This document shows, piece by piece, positions 10,922 through 18,773 of a DNA stretch of 64,000 bases. Origin of the DNA: Sphingobium sp. MI1205 (GTDB lineage: Bacteria > Pseudomonadota > Alphaproteobacteria > Sphingomonadales > Sphingomonadaceae). A program made the position numbers and the translations under genes. The stretch's first letter is position 1. Every line of letters begins with the position of its first letter. The DNA is taken from NCBI RefSeq assembly GCF_001563285.1, contig NZ_CP005188.1, positions 67,501 through 131,500 on the forward strand, in the 5' to 3' direction. Below the pieces are notes generated by a model. It saw only the letters and a list, made by a program, of their open reading frames with translations, searched no databases and was not told the DNA's origin.

Positions 10922-12055
10922 TCACCCGCCCTTGCGAAAGGGCGCGCGTTCGGAAAGCCAGATGCGGTCGCGCTGAACGCCTGTTCGCTCCGCCGCCAGA
11001 AAATCCGCCACCGCCCGCCGGAAAGATGGATTGGGCAGGAAATGCGCGGAATAGGTGGGTTCAGGCCCATAGCCCCGCGCCAGCTTGTGACTGCCCTGCG
11101 CGCCAGCCTCTACCCGCGACAGGCCGCGCGCGATGGCTACATCGATCGCCTGATAATAGCATAGTTCGAAATGCAGATTGGGTACGTCCTCAACGCAGCC
11201 CCAGTAGCGGCCATAGAGGGCATCCGCTCCCATCAGGTTCAGCGCCCCGGCGATCGGCCTGCCCTGCCTGTTCGCCAGCATCAGCAGCACGCGATCGGCC
11301 ATGCTTTCGCCCAGCATCGAAAAGAAGGATCGGGTAAGATAGGGCCGTCCCCACTTCCGCGACCCGGTATCCTGATAGAATTGCCAGAAGGCGTCCCAGT
11401 GCGTTTCATCGAGATCACTGCCTGTCAGATGGACGATTTCCAACCCCTCTACAGCCCGCGCCCGCTCCTTGCGGATATTTTTCCGTTTGGCGCTGGATAA
11501 TGTCGCGAGAAAATCGTCGAAATCCTTATAGCCGCGATTGACCCAGTGAAACTGGCTGTCTTCCCGGATCAGCCAACCCGCCGCCTCGAAAAGCGGCACC
11601 TGGCCCGGCTCGATGAAAGTTGCGTGGGCGGACGACAAATCGTTCTGCTCGATGAGCGTCTCTATGCCCGCGATCAGCGCCGGGGCGAGCGCCTGATCGC
11701 GCAGCAACAGGCGGGGGCCGGGAACCGGCGAAAAGGGGGCGGCTAGTTGAATCTTGGGATAATATTGCCCCCCGGCGCGCTCCCATGCATCGGCCCAACC
11801 ATGATCGAACACATATTCGCCATGGCTATGCGTTTTGCCATAGAGCGGAGCGGCGGCGGCAACCTGCCCATCGGCGTTGTCGATCAACAGCGGCAAGGGC
11901 TGCCATCCGGTGCCGGGGCCGACGCTGCCTGATCGCTCCAGCGCGGTCAGAAAATCCCAGCTCATGAACGGATTGCCGGTCCCGGCGCAGGCATCCCACT
12001 GATCACGCGGCACATCCGCCACGCCCCCGGCCACCCGCGCCACGCATTCAGTCAC
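10922..12055 (-). CDS. FemAB/GNAT-like acyltransferase (COG3146, DUF482)
   Basis: About 377 aa from the GTG at 12055, which overlaps the upstream GDPD stop by 8 nt; an in-frame ATG at 12109 would overlap more deeply. The family (peptidogalycan biosynthesis protein, COG3146) has a double GNAT fold related to FemABX. Visible hallmarks are NPFMSWDFLTALE near the start, WQFYQDTGSRKWGRPYLTR in the middle and GRYWGCVEDVPNLHFELCYY with EAGAQGSHKLARGY towards the end. The acyl donor and acceptor are not established. It is the last gene of a five-gene operon. Confidence 0.82.
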   Translation of the reverse strand: MTECVARVAGGVADVPRDQWDACAGTGNPFMSWDFLTALERSGSVGPGTGWQPLPLLIDNADGQVAAAAPLYGKTHSHGEYVFDHGWADAWERAGGQYYPKIQLAAPFSPVPGPRLLLRDQALAPALIAGIETLIEQNDLSSAHATFIEPGQVPLFEAAGWLIREDSQFHWVNRGYKDFDDFLATLSSAKRKNIRKERARAVEGLEIVHLTGSDLDETHWDAFWQFYQDTGSRKWGRPYLTRSFFSMLGESMADRVLLMLANRQGRPIAGALNLMGADALYGRYWGCVEDVPNLHFELCYYQAIDVAIARGLSRVEAGAQGSHKLARGYGPEPTYSAHFLPNPSFRRAVADFLAAERTGVQRDRIWLSERAPFRKGG

Positions 12056-12773
12056 GCGCGATCTCGAATATGATCTGATCGGCGTGCGCCGCCGCAGTGG
12101 CGCGATCATCCTGCGTGCGGACGGTCCATGTCAGCACGGCCATGCCCCGGTCGCGCGCTGCTTTTGAAAAGGGAGAAGGAAGGTCGCGGATGTCACAGGC
12201 GATAAAATCGGGTTTCGCCACCCAAAGTGCAAGGCCACGGCGAGCCGCGCCGCGCCAGCCCTGGGAGCCCTGTTCCGTTACGACCAGCCCTCGCAAGGTT
12301 CCCGGCATGCACCGTGCGAACCAGCGCATGGCGACGGGGTTGAAGGACATGACTGCCGCCAGGGCGGTGGGATGGCGCGCCAGATCGCGGGCGACGGCGG
12401 CGCAGAGCGGACCGACATGGCGACCCGTCACCTTGAGTTCGATCAGCAGCGGCACGGTCGATCCGCATAATTGCAGTAGTGCACCCAGCCGGGGAATGTA
12501 ACTGCCGTCGGTCAGCGGTATCTGGTCCAGCTTTTCCGCCGAAAAATTCGAAAGCTGCCCGTCAGCACCGGTCATTCGCAGCAGCGCAGCATCATGAAAG
12601 ACCATCGCCACGCCATCGCGACTGGGCCGAACGTCGCATTCGATGCCATAGCCTTGCGCGGCGGCGGCGCGAAAGGCGACCAAGCCATTTTCGCTGATCC
12701 CCGGCCCATGCAACCCGCGATGGGCGAAGGGCCGGGCGGTCAGGAAGGAAAGGTCAGGCCGCGGGCCGGACAA
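12048..12773 (-). CDS. Glycerophosphodiester phosphodiesterase
   Basis: GDPD-family TIM barrel that cleaves glycerophosphodiesters to glycerol-3-phosphate and an alcohol. Active-site signatures are HRGLHGPGISENGLVAF (general acid/base His, Asn-Glu of the metal site), ECDVRPSRDG and VFHD. The C-terminus has TWTVR. No signal peptide is seen, so it is probably cytoplasmic. No ATG lies before the conserved start. TTG at 12773 (20-nt overlap with the RidA gene) or TTG at 12806 are the candidates; the first is used here. Translationally coupled with both neighbours. Confidence 0.85.
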   Translation of the reverse strand: MSGPRPDLSFLTARPFAHRGLHGPGISENGLVAFRAAAAQGYGIECDVRPSRDGVAMVFHDAALLRMTGADGQLSNFSAEKLDQIPLTDGSYIPRLGALLQLCGSTVPLLIELKVTGRHVGPLCAAVARDLARHPTALAAVMSFNPVAMRWFARCMPGTLRGLVVTEQGSQGWRGAARRGLALWVAKPDFIACDIRDLPSPFSKAARDRGMAVLTWTVRTQDDRATAAAHADQIIFEIARD

Positions 12774-13218
12774 GGACAACCGCGTCGATCTCAACCGCCG
12801 CGCCAAGCGGCAGTACGGAGACGCCGACCGCGCTGCGCGTATGCTTGCCCGCCTCGCCGAATATCTCGACCATCAGTTCGGACGCGCCGTTGGCGACCTT
12901 AGGCTGGTCGGTGAAGTCGGGCGCGCTGCAAATGAATGCGCCCAGCTTCACGATCCGTTCGACCCGATCGAGACTGCCGAGCGCGGCTTTCATCTGGGCG
13001 ACTAGATTCAGCCCGCAGGCGCGTGCCGCCTCGACGCCAAAGTCCAGATCCCGATCTTCGCCAAGGCGGCCCGTCATCAACTGGCCATCGGACAGCGAAA
13101 TCTGGCCGGAGATATGCAGCAGGCCGTTGACCTCTATGGTCGCAACATAGGCGGCCACGGGTGCGGCGGCCTGCGGCAGGGTGATGCCGAGTTCGGCGAT
13201 GCGGGCTTCAATACTCAT
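12754..13218 (-). CDS. RidA-family (YjgF/YER057c) protein
   Basis: A 154-aa member of the Rid superfamily; archetypal RidA hydrolyses reactive enamine/imine intermediates. The motifs GLLHISGQIS, AARACGLNLVAQMKAALGSLDRVERIVKLGAFI and RSAVGVSVLPLGAAVEIDAVV match the family. The RidA catalytic Arg position falls in the HTRSAVGV segment. The longer N-terminus (PQAAAPVAAYVATIEVNGLLH) marks the YjgH/Rid6-7-like subgroup rather than core RidA. Its ATG overlaps the upstream HAD stop (ATGA, 13215-13218). Confidence 0.85.
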   Translation of the reverse strand: MSIEARIAELGITLPQAAAPVAAYVATIEVNGLLHISGQISLSDGQLMTGRLGEDRDLDFGVEAARACGLNLVAQMKAALGSLDRVERIVKLGAFICSAPDFTDQPKVANGASELMVEIFGEAGKHTRSAVGVSVLPLGAAVEIDAVVLVRPAA

Positions 13219-13871
13219 GCAGTGGCTCCATCGGAGAGATCAAGGTTTGAAGGGGCGGGGCCTTCACCTATGCGCGCGGCTATCCATGCTTCGGCGGATG
13301 CCCAATCATCGATACGGGCATGGGCGAACGGGGCGGCGTCGATTTCTCCCGCGATCTCCGGCTCGCCGACCATGTGCAGTCGCCATATGCCCGGCGCATG
13401 CTGTGCGACCGATTGATGATGTTCGGCCAGATCGTCGATGAAAAGGGCGACAGGCGGACGGCGTTCTTCCACGATCGCTGCGAGCGGCTGTCCCTTCGGT
13501 CCATGGTTCCAATGAACCGGGAAATCCAGCCCGTGAGCCGCCAGCTGTTCTACGCGCTGCTCATGGTGACGCTCGCCAATATTGGTCAGCACCACAATGT
13601 CGGCGATGCGCGACAGCCGCGCTATCGCCTCCACTGCGCCCGATATCGGCTTTTGCCGGTGCATTTCCGTGTCGAAAAACCCGACCAGCAGCTGCCAAAC
13701 CAGCTCGCGCTCCAGCGGGATGCCGCTGTCCTTGTGACGCAGCGCTTCGGCAAAGCCGCGCTCGCGCATGTCGAAATGGACGTCATGATGCTCGTCCAGC
13801 CATTCGCGGAAGGGCACGACCATGTGCAGCAGCACCTCGTCGCAATCCGTGATGATCAAGGGCCGACTCAT
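13215..13871 (-). CDS. HAD-superfamily hydrolase, substrate unknown
   Basis: A 218-aa HAD protein. Motif I is IITDCDEVLL (nucleophile Asp, second Asp two residues on), motif II VVLTNIGERH (Thr), and motif IV VALFIDDLAEH (paired Asp). The conserved Lys of motif III is probably in HGPKGQPL. A helical cap lies between residues 20 and 75. No signal peptide. It sits between DUF3572 and RidA with 4-nt overlaps on both sides, so the genes are co-translated. A small-molecule phosphatase is likely, but the substrate cannot be inferred. Confidence 0.83.
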   Translation of the reverse strand: MSRPLIITDCDEVLLHMVVPFREWLDEHHDVHFDMRERGFAEALRHKDSGIPLERELVWQLLVGFFDTEMHRQKPISGAVEAIARLSRIADIVVLTNIGERHHEQRVEQLAAHGLDFPVHWNHGPKGQPLAAIVEERRPPVALFIDDLAEHHQSVAQHAPGIWRLHMVGEPEIAGEIDAAPFAHARIDDWASAEAWIAARIGEGPAPSNLDLSDGATA

Positions 13872-14164
13872 CGGCCTAACTCCCGTCTGGCAGCGATCAG
13901 CGCCGCCGGTTCGATGCCCAGCGCATCGGCGCAGGCGATCAGGTCCGGCTCGTGATCCGCCAGGAATTCGAGCACCGCCCTCAACACTGCCCGGTTGCCG
14001 ATCCCGGCCCGCAGCGCGTCGGCGTCGAGGCCCGTCAGCGCCAGCAGCCGCTCGGCCCGCCGCTCATCATTCAGGGTCCAGGCCAGCGCCATCAGCGCCA
14101 GCGTGCCAGCTTCTTCACCATCGGCCGGGGCTTGCTGCTTGCCATCGGGATTTTCGGGACGCAT
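13868..14164 (-). CDS. DUF3572 family protein
   Basis: A 98-aa helical protein, first gene of the minus-strand operon. The conserved block ALMALAWTLNDERRAERLLALTGLDADALRAGIGN and the ending ADALGIEPAALIAARREL match DUF3572. The family is confined largely to alphaproteobacteria and is typically encoded divergently from divK, as here. The intergenic region with divK is about 70 nt and must hold both promoters. No biochemical function is known. Confidence 0.82.
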   Translation of the reverse strand: MRPENPDGKQQAPADGEEAGTLALMALAWTLNDERRAERLLALTGLDADALRAGIGNRAVLRAVLEFLADHEPDLIACADALGIEPAALIAARRELGR

Positions 14165-14235
14165 GATTGATTCTCGGCAAGGGGCAGTTGTATCAGCGCG
14201 CTTTTCAAATGCGCATCATTGAACGCGGGTGACTG

Positions 14236-14598
14236 GTGGCAAAGCGCGTGCTCGTTGTCGAGGACAACGAACTCAATCTCAAACTTTTTTGCGATCTGCT
14301 GCGCGCGCACGGCCATGATGTGTTGCCGCTGCGCGATGGCCGCGACGTCGTGGCACAAGCGCTGGATTTTCGCCCCGACCTGGTGATCACCGACATTCAT
14401 CTTCCCCACGTCAGCGGCCTTGACCTCATCATCTCGCTGAAGCGAGACCCCCGGCTGGCGCCTGTGCCGATCATGGCTGTCACCGCCTATGCCGGGAAGG
14501 GAGACGAAGACCGGATACGCGGCGCTGGGGCGCAGGCCTATGTATCGAAGCCTATTTCCGTGCTTCGCTTCATCGAGCAGGTGAACGCCCTGCTGTAG
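14236..14598 (+). CDS. divK: Single-domain response regulator DivK
   Basis: A stand-alone receiver domain (120 aa) that in Caulobacter relays phosphate between DivJ/PleC kinases and steers CckA-CtrA through DivL, controlling cell fate and division. Acidic pocket E9/D10, phosphoacceptor D53 in VITDIHLP, T83 and K105 (SKPIS) are present. VEDNELNLKLF and YVSKPISVLRFIEQV are DivK-like. The start is GTG at 14236. Unlike Caulobacter, pleD does not follow; a phosphatase gene does. Confidence 0.9.
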   Translation: MAKRVLVVEDNELNLKLFCDLLRAHGHDVLPLRDGRDVVAQALDFRPDLVITDIHLPHVSGLDLIISLKRDPRLAPVPIMAVTAYAGKGDEDRIRGAGAQAYVSKPISVLRFIEQVNALL

Positions 14599-14613
14599 GG
14601 CAGGCTATGATGG

Positions 14614-14631
14614 CTGTCACAGGATCGTCAT
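14614..14631 (+). promoter_or_regulatory. Pho-box-like PhoB operator upstream of phoX
   Basis: CTGTCAC-AGGA-TCGTCAT: two 7-bp direct repeats spaced by 4 bp, with 6/7 and 5/7 matches to the PhoB half-site CTGTCAT. A possible -10 element (TATGTC, 14646-14651) follows 14 nt later, the distance expected when the Pho box replaces the -35. It lies 116 nt before the start of a PhoX phosphatase, a typical Pho-regulon member. Confidence 0.65.
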
Positions 14632-14746
14632 CGGCATTTCACGGCTATGTCCCTCAAATGAAGCCGTGATTTCACGCACTCCTGCCAAGCCCGGTGGCAA
14701 GGACGCGGCATCTCGTCGATAGTCCGATCCGCAAAAGGGTATATCC

Positions 14747-16615
14747 ATGTCTCACCTCACCGACGAGGCGCGCGCGCAATTTCGCGCTGCCGAACCCACG
14801 ATCGACGCTGGCGACAATTGCCTGGAGGCCATCGTTGCCGCCAATCCCGGTCGCCGCTCCGTTCTGAAGAACGGCATTTTTGGCCTTTCCATGCTGCCGA
14901 TGCTCGGTGCGTTGGCCGCCTGTGACGATGACGACGAATCCGCGTCGCCGACACCCTCGCCCAGCCCCACGCCGACTCCTACGCCCGCGCCCAGCTATGC
15001 CATCGCCTTTGCCCCGGTCGCCGCGAACCAGAACGATACGGTCACCGTGCCCACCGGCTACACCGTCGATGTGCTGCTGAAGGCTGGTGATTCGGTTGAG
15101 GCAGGCACTGCCTATTCGGGCAGCTTCCCGACGCCCGCAGACGCCGAAAAATGGGCCGGCGGCAATCATGACGGCATGGAATATTTTGAACTGTCGGGAA
15201 CAGACGCCAATGTCGGCGGCCTGTTGGCCATCAACCATGAGTTCCCGGACGTCAACATCCTCTTTTCGGGCAGCTACGATGCCGCGACCGCCACGGCGGA
15301 TCAGAAGGCGCTGGCGCTTTCGGCGGTCGGTATTTCGGTCGTCGAAGTGGCCAAGGGTGCTGACGGGAAATGGGCGGTCAAGGCCGGATCGACCTTCAAC
15401 AAGCGCTACACCGGCAACAGCAGCTATCGGGCGGGCGGTCCCGCCGCTGGCCAGTTGTCCGGCACCATCAAGGGCATGCTGAACAACTGCGCCTCGGGCC
15501 GTACGCCCTGGGGCACCTACCTGACCTGTGAGGAAACGACCGACAATTACCTCGATCCCACTCAGCCTGAGCAAAATTACGGCTGGGTTGTCGAGATCGA
15601 TCCCTATCAGGAGCTGGCCGCCCCGACCAAGCGCACCGCCATGGGCCGATTCGACCATGAAAATGTTGCCTACATGGCCGACAGCGACCGTCGTACGGCC
15701 TTTTACATGGGCGATGATGCTACGCCGGGCTGCATTTACAAATTCGTGCCCGATCGCGCCTACAGCGCATCCAACCGGGCGGCCAATGCCGAGCTGCTCG
15801 ACTATGGCACGCTCTACGTCGCGCGTTTCAACGCCGACGGCACGGGCGAATGGCGTGCGCTGGAACAGGGGCAGAATGGCCTGCTTCCCGGCGCGTCCGA
15901 CCCCGGCAATATCAGCCAGAGCACTACGCCTCCCACGCCAGTCACCATCGATTTCAACAGCCGGGCCGATGTGTTCATCAATACGAAGGCAGCGGCGCGC
16001 GTGGCAGGCGGCACCGTGATGGACCGTCCCGAATGGCTGACCGTCGCGCCGGATAACAGCGCGATCTACTGCACGCTCACCAACAATAGCGGCCGTCAGG
16101 TCACGGACGCGGCCAACCCCCGCACCCGCAACCTCCATGGCCACATCATCAAGTTCAAGGAACAGAATGATTCGCCCCTGGCGACGAGCTTTACCTGGGA
16201 AATTTTCCTGCTGGCGGGCGATCCCAGCCTCGCTTCGGGCGGCGCCAACTTGGTGGGCAACATCAATGGCGATACCTTCTCCAGCCCCGACGGCATCCGC
16301 ATCGACCCCCAGGGTCGCCTGTGGGTCCAGACCGACCACAGCGTGCCCGGCAATTCGGGCGTGACCGGGACGACCATCGACCAGGCCTTCGGCCATAATG
16401 CGATGTTCTATGTCGATCAGACCAGCAAGGAGTCCAAGCGCTTCCTGGTGGGGCCGCTGGGCTGCGAGATCACCGGCCTTGCCTATACGCCCGACCTTAA
16501 GACCTTCTTCGTCAACATCCAGCATCCCACGGGCGACTGGCCGGTCGCTGGGGAAGTGGCGCGTTCATCGACCGTGGTGATCACGCGGACCGACGGCCAG
16601 CCAGTCGGTAACTGA
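14747..16615 (+). CDS. phoX: PhoX-family alkaline phosphatase, Tat-exported
   Basis: A 622-aa phosphatase of the DUF839/PhoX family, which uses Ca2+/Fe3+ and releases phosphate from monoesters outside the cytoplasm. The N-terminus carries the twin-arginine motif GRRSVLKNG at about 35, a hydrophobic stretch, then LAAC. It is thus probably a Tat-routed lipoprotein, though cleavage before a later site is possible. A Ser/Thr-Pro linker (about residues 65-83) separates the anchor from the domain. Conserved blocks include LLAINHEF, YLTCEETTDNYL, GRFDHENV, LDYGTLYVARF, RPEWLTV and SSPDGIRIDPQGRLWVQTD. The upstream Pho box suggests phosphate-starvation control. Confidence 0.9.
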   Translation: MSHLTDEARAQFRAAEPTIDAGDNCLEAIVAANPGRRSVLKNGIFGLSMLPMLGALAACDDDDESASPTPSPSPTPTPTPAPSYAIAFAPVAANQNDTVTVPTGYTVDVLLKAGDSVEAGTAYSGSFPTPADAEKWAGGNHDGMEYFELSGTDANVGGLLAINHEFPDVNILFSGSYDAATATADQKALALSAVGISVVEVAKGADGKWAVKAGSTFNKRYTGNSSYRAGGPAAGQLSGTIKGMLNNCASGRTPWGTYLTCEETTDNYLDPTQPEQNYGWVVEIDPYQELAAPTKRTAMGRFDHENVAYMADSDRRTAFYMGDDATPGCIYKFVPDRAYSASNRAANAELLDYGTLYVARFNADGTGEWRALEQGQNGLLPGASDPGNISQSTTPPTPVTIDFNSRADVFINTKAAARVAGGTVMDRPEWLTVAPDNSAIYCTLTNNSGRQVTDAANPRTRNLHGHIIKFKEQNDSPLATSFTWEIFLLAGDPSLASGGANLVGNINGDTFSSPDGIRIDPQGRLWVQTDHSVPGNSGVTGTTIDQAFGHNAMFYVDQTSKESKRFLVGPLGCEITGLAYTPDLKTFFVNIQHPTGDWPVAGEVARSSTVVITRTDGQPVGN

Positions 16616-16644
16616 TCGTCGTCCCGCCTGCCGTTCGGACGGAT

Positions 16645-16673
16645 CCGGGAAGCCTGCATATCAGGCTTCCCGG
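16645..16673 (+). terminator. Strong hairpin after phoX (possible terminator)
   Basis: Perfect 12-bp stem ccgggaagcctg/caggcttcccgg with a 5-nt loop, 30 nt after the phoX stop. It lacks a run of T, so it could be a weak intrinsic terminator or an mRNA 3' stabiliser. Confidence 0.55.
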
Positions 16674-16716
16674 CAATTCCGATCCGCAAGGGCGCAGACG
16701 TGGCACGGCAACAAGG

Positions 16717-16748
16717 AAAGGCCCGCTCCCTCATGGGGACGGGCCTCT
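16717..16748 (-). terminator. Terminator of rpmG
   Basis: On the minus strand, aggcccgtccc pairs with gggagcgggcct (one bulged G), followed by ttcctt. It lies about 50 nt after the rpmG stop. Confidence 0.65.
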
Positions 16749-16795
16749 TCTTTCAGCTGATCAAATGGATTGAGGCGGGCGGACCCGCCATCAAA

Positions 16796-16963
16796 TCACT
16801 TGATCTTGGCTTCCTTGAACTCGACATGCTTGCGCACGACCGGGTCATATTTGCGGAAGCTCAGCTTCTCGGTCTTCGTGCGCGGATTCTTCTTGGTAAC
16901 ATAGAAGAATCCGGTGTCAGCCGAGCTGACGAGGCGAATCTTGACGGTTGCTGGCTTGGCCAT
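16796..16963 (-). CDS. rpmG: 50S ribosomal protein L33
   Basis: A 55-aa ribosomal protein. Start [20 protein letters not shown], middle [20 protein letters not shown], end FKEAKIK: a full-length L33 of the type without the zinc-binding cysteines. The longer upstream frame is not used because L33 always starts at MAK. Its location near divK is common in alphaproteobacteria. It is followed by its own terminator. Confidence 0.95.
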   Translation of the reverse strand: MAKPATVKIRLVSSADTGFFYVTKKNPRTKTEKLSFRKYDPVVRKHVEFKEAKIK

Positions 16964-17000
16964 GGCCCTGGTTCCTGGTCGTAAATATCGTGAAAAAGAA

Positions 17001-17036
17001 AAGCGGCCCCCCAATTCTTTCGAAAAAGGGCCGCCC
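17001..17036 (-). terminator. Minus-strand hairpin with U tract upstream of rpmG
   Basis: On the minus strand gcggccc (right) pairs with gggccgc (left) around a loop of about 20 nt and is followed by ttttcttttt. It looks like an intrinsic terminator, yet no minus-strand gene precedes it within 150 nt. It may be a leader attenuator for rpmG or the end of a small RNA. Confidence 0.45.
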
Positions 17037-17182
17037 CGTTTCAGCAGCCGCCCATGAGGGAGATTCGGGATAATGTCAAGGCGCGCGTGGCGAGAGTCGA
17101 GCCGCCATGCTAGACTTTACGCGGCCTTAACCCGTTCCGTTGCATGATGCCATCGGAGCGACAGGATAGGGGGAGACTTCCC

Positions 17183-17515
17183 ATGCGACATGATCCGATG
17201 CTGGCCATTCTTGCAGACTTGCTGCGCCGTGTAGACGGCCTCGCTAGCGAGCGGGGGCATGTCAGTCTTGTACGGCTGCGAGATGAGGTGGACCAGATTC
17301 GTCATATTGCCCGCGCCTATCAGATCGACGGTGTGGAAGGTCTTGCCGACACGCTTCAGTCCGCCTTGTCCCTTCAGGGAACCGGGCCGGTCATCCTGTC
17401 CTATCTCGACCTGATGCGCGACGCCATCGCCGCAGAGATGCCCGATGCGCAGGTCATTCCCATGACTATCGCGGTCAAGCCGGCCGCCGTGGCCGGATCT
17501 TCGCTTTCTCTCTGA
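17183..17515 (+). CDS. Small conserved-looking protein of unknown function
   Basis: About 110 residues, predicted largely helical in the first two thirds (LADLLRRVDGLASERGH, RLRDEVDQIRHIARAY), with no signal or membrane segment and no family I recognise. ATG at 17183 has AGGGGGA 8 nt upstream, so it is preferred over an upstream start at 17144. The protein keeps a coding-like amino-acid mix. It is followed after 18 nt by the GDT1 transporter gene, so the two may be cotranscribed. No function can be given. Confidence 0.6.
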   Translation: MRHDPMLAILADLLRRVDGLASERGHVSLVRLRDEVDQIRHIARAYQIDGVEGLADTLQSALSLQGTGPVILSYLDLMRDAIAAEMPDAQVIPMTIAVKPAAVAGSSLSL

Positions 17516-17533
17516 CGCGCACAACCGGCGCTT

Positions 17534-18100
17534 ATGGATGCATTGCTGACCACGTTGCTCGGATGCTTCCTGGCGGAAATAGGTGACAGGAACCAGCTGC
17601 TGGTCATGGCGCTTGCCGCCCGTTTCGGAAGGGACGGCGCGATTATCGCGGGGGTGCTGGTGGCCGTCGTCGCGAATGCCGCCATTGCCGCAGCCGCTGG
17701 CGCCTTCGTTGCGCCGATGCTTGGCGCGGATGCCCGGCTGCTGTTCCTCGCCCTCGCCCTGCTGTTCCTTGGCCTTGGTCTGCTCTGGCGAGTGAAGGAG
17801 CCCGATCCGTTGGACCAGTGGCCGACCGGCCCGTTTTTGACGAATGCGCTGGGGCTCTTCATCCTCGGGTTCGGTGACGGATCGCAATTCCTGATCCTGG
17901 GCGTCGCCACGCGCACCGCTGATCCTGTCCTTGCCGCCACTGGAGGTGCGATAGGTGTGATGGCTGCGCTGGTTCCGGCCGTGCTGCTGCGGGATCGCTT
18001 GCTGCATGTCCTGCCTGTTCGCGCCATTCGTTATGGCGGCGGTGCGCTGACCCTGATTCTGGCGGTTATGCTTGCCGTCACCGCGCTGCGGCTGGTCTGA
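17534..18100 (+). CDS. TMEM165/GDT1 (UPF0016) family membrane cation transporter
   Basis: A 188-aa inner-membrane protein with about six segments in two halves. The GDT1 family moves Mn2+ (and Ca2+) out of the cytoplasm. The signature E-x-G-D-K/R-T/S appears degenerately: EIGDRNQ near residue 15 and FGDGSQF near residue 112, so the second acidic Glu is missing and the Ser/Thr is displaced. The hydrophobic pattern and paired repeats still match. Manganese export is the likely role, but the altered signature leaves doubt on ion choice. Confidence 0.75.
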   Translation: MDALLTTLLGCFLAEIGDRNQLLVMALAARFGRDGAIIAGVLVAVVANAAIAAAAGAFVAPMLGADARLLFLALALLFLGLGLLWRVKEPDPLDQWPTGPFLTNALGLFILGFGDGSQFLILGVATRTADPVLAATGGAIGVMAALVPAVLLRDRLLHVLPVRAIRYGGGALTLILAVMLAVTALRLV

Positions 18101-18220
18101 TCGAGCGGCTGCATCAGACTGAACGAGGATTTCAGCAGGAAATTCGCAGCTGGCCATGGCACCATATCGGCATCAGATCATTATACTGCCGAAACCAATT
18201 TGACGAGCCAGGAGCACAGC

Positions 18221-18712
18221 ATGACAGCCCCCGACCTCAAGACCCCCACGGACCTGCGCAGCAACGCCACCAAGTCAGTGGCCCAGGCGCTTAACGGCGT
18301 GCTGGCGGACAGCTATGCGCTGTATTTCAAGACCAAGAATTTCCACTGGCATGTGTCCGGCCCGCATTTCCGGGACTATCATCTGATGTTCGACGAGCAG
18401 GCGACTCAGATTCTGGCCACGACCGACGCGATTGCCGAGCGCGTGCGCAAGACCGGGAATACCACGTTGCGTTCCGTGGGTGACATTGGCCGCCACCAGT
18501 CGATCACGGATAATGACGCGGAGTATGTCAGCCCCGGCGACATGCTGAACGAACTGCGCGAGGATAATCTGCGGCTCGTGGAATCGCTGCGCGCCGCCAA
18601 GAGCGCGGCCACCGAAGCGGGCGATAATGCGACCGAAGGCATTATCGACGACTGGACCGACCAGGCCGAAGAGCGCGCCTGGTTCCTGTTCGAAGCAGGT
18701 CGGAACGCCTGA
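18221..18712 (+). CDS. dps: Dps-family DNA-protecting ferritin
   Basis: A dodecameric mini-ferritin that oxidises and stores iron and protects DNA in starvation and oxidative stress. The 163-aa protein contains the Dps signatures: HWHVSGPHFRDYHLMFDEQ gives the His and Asp/Glu of the inter-subunit ferroxidase site, then DAIAERVRKTG. The short N-terminal tail has few Lys, so DNA binding by the tail may be weak. ATG at 18221 is chosen because AGGAG precedes it by 6 nt; the in-frame TTG at 18200 lacks one. Confidence 0.9.
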   Translation: MTAPDLKTPTDLRSNATKSVAQALNGVLADSYALYFKTKNFHWHVSGPHFRDYHLMFDEQATQILATTDAIAERVRKTGNTTLRSVGDIGRHQSITDNDAEYVSPGDMLNELREDNLRLVESLRAAKSAATEAGDNATEGIIDDWTDQAEERAWFLFEAGRNA

Positions 18713-18726
18713 TCAGCCGTTCGACG

Positions 18727-18760
18727 CGGAGGGGCCGGGACATAGCCGGCTCCCTCCGCG
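18727..18760. terminator. Hairpin between convergent dps and Gre-factor genes
   Basis: gcggaggggccgg pairs with ccggctccctccgc (one bulged base) around a short loop, in the 60-nt gap between two convergent genes. No long T tract. Probably terminates both transcripts. Confidence 0.55.
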
Positions 18761-18773
18761 CGCATGAAAGGGA

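Noticed and set aside
14940..15000. Repetitive Ser/Thr-Pro coding stretch in phoX as a phase-variation tract
   Set aside because: The codons vary and no long identical short-repeat run is present; it reads as a normal linker.
14672..16525. 617-codon minus-strand frame opposite phoX
   Set aside because: Arises from GC-rich codon bias of phoX; composition is Arg/Gly/His-rich with no domain pattern.
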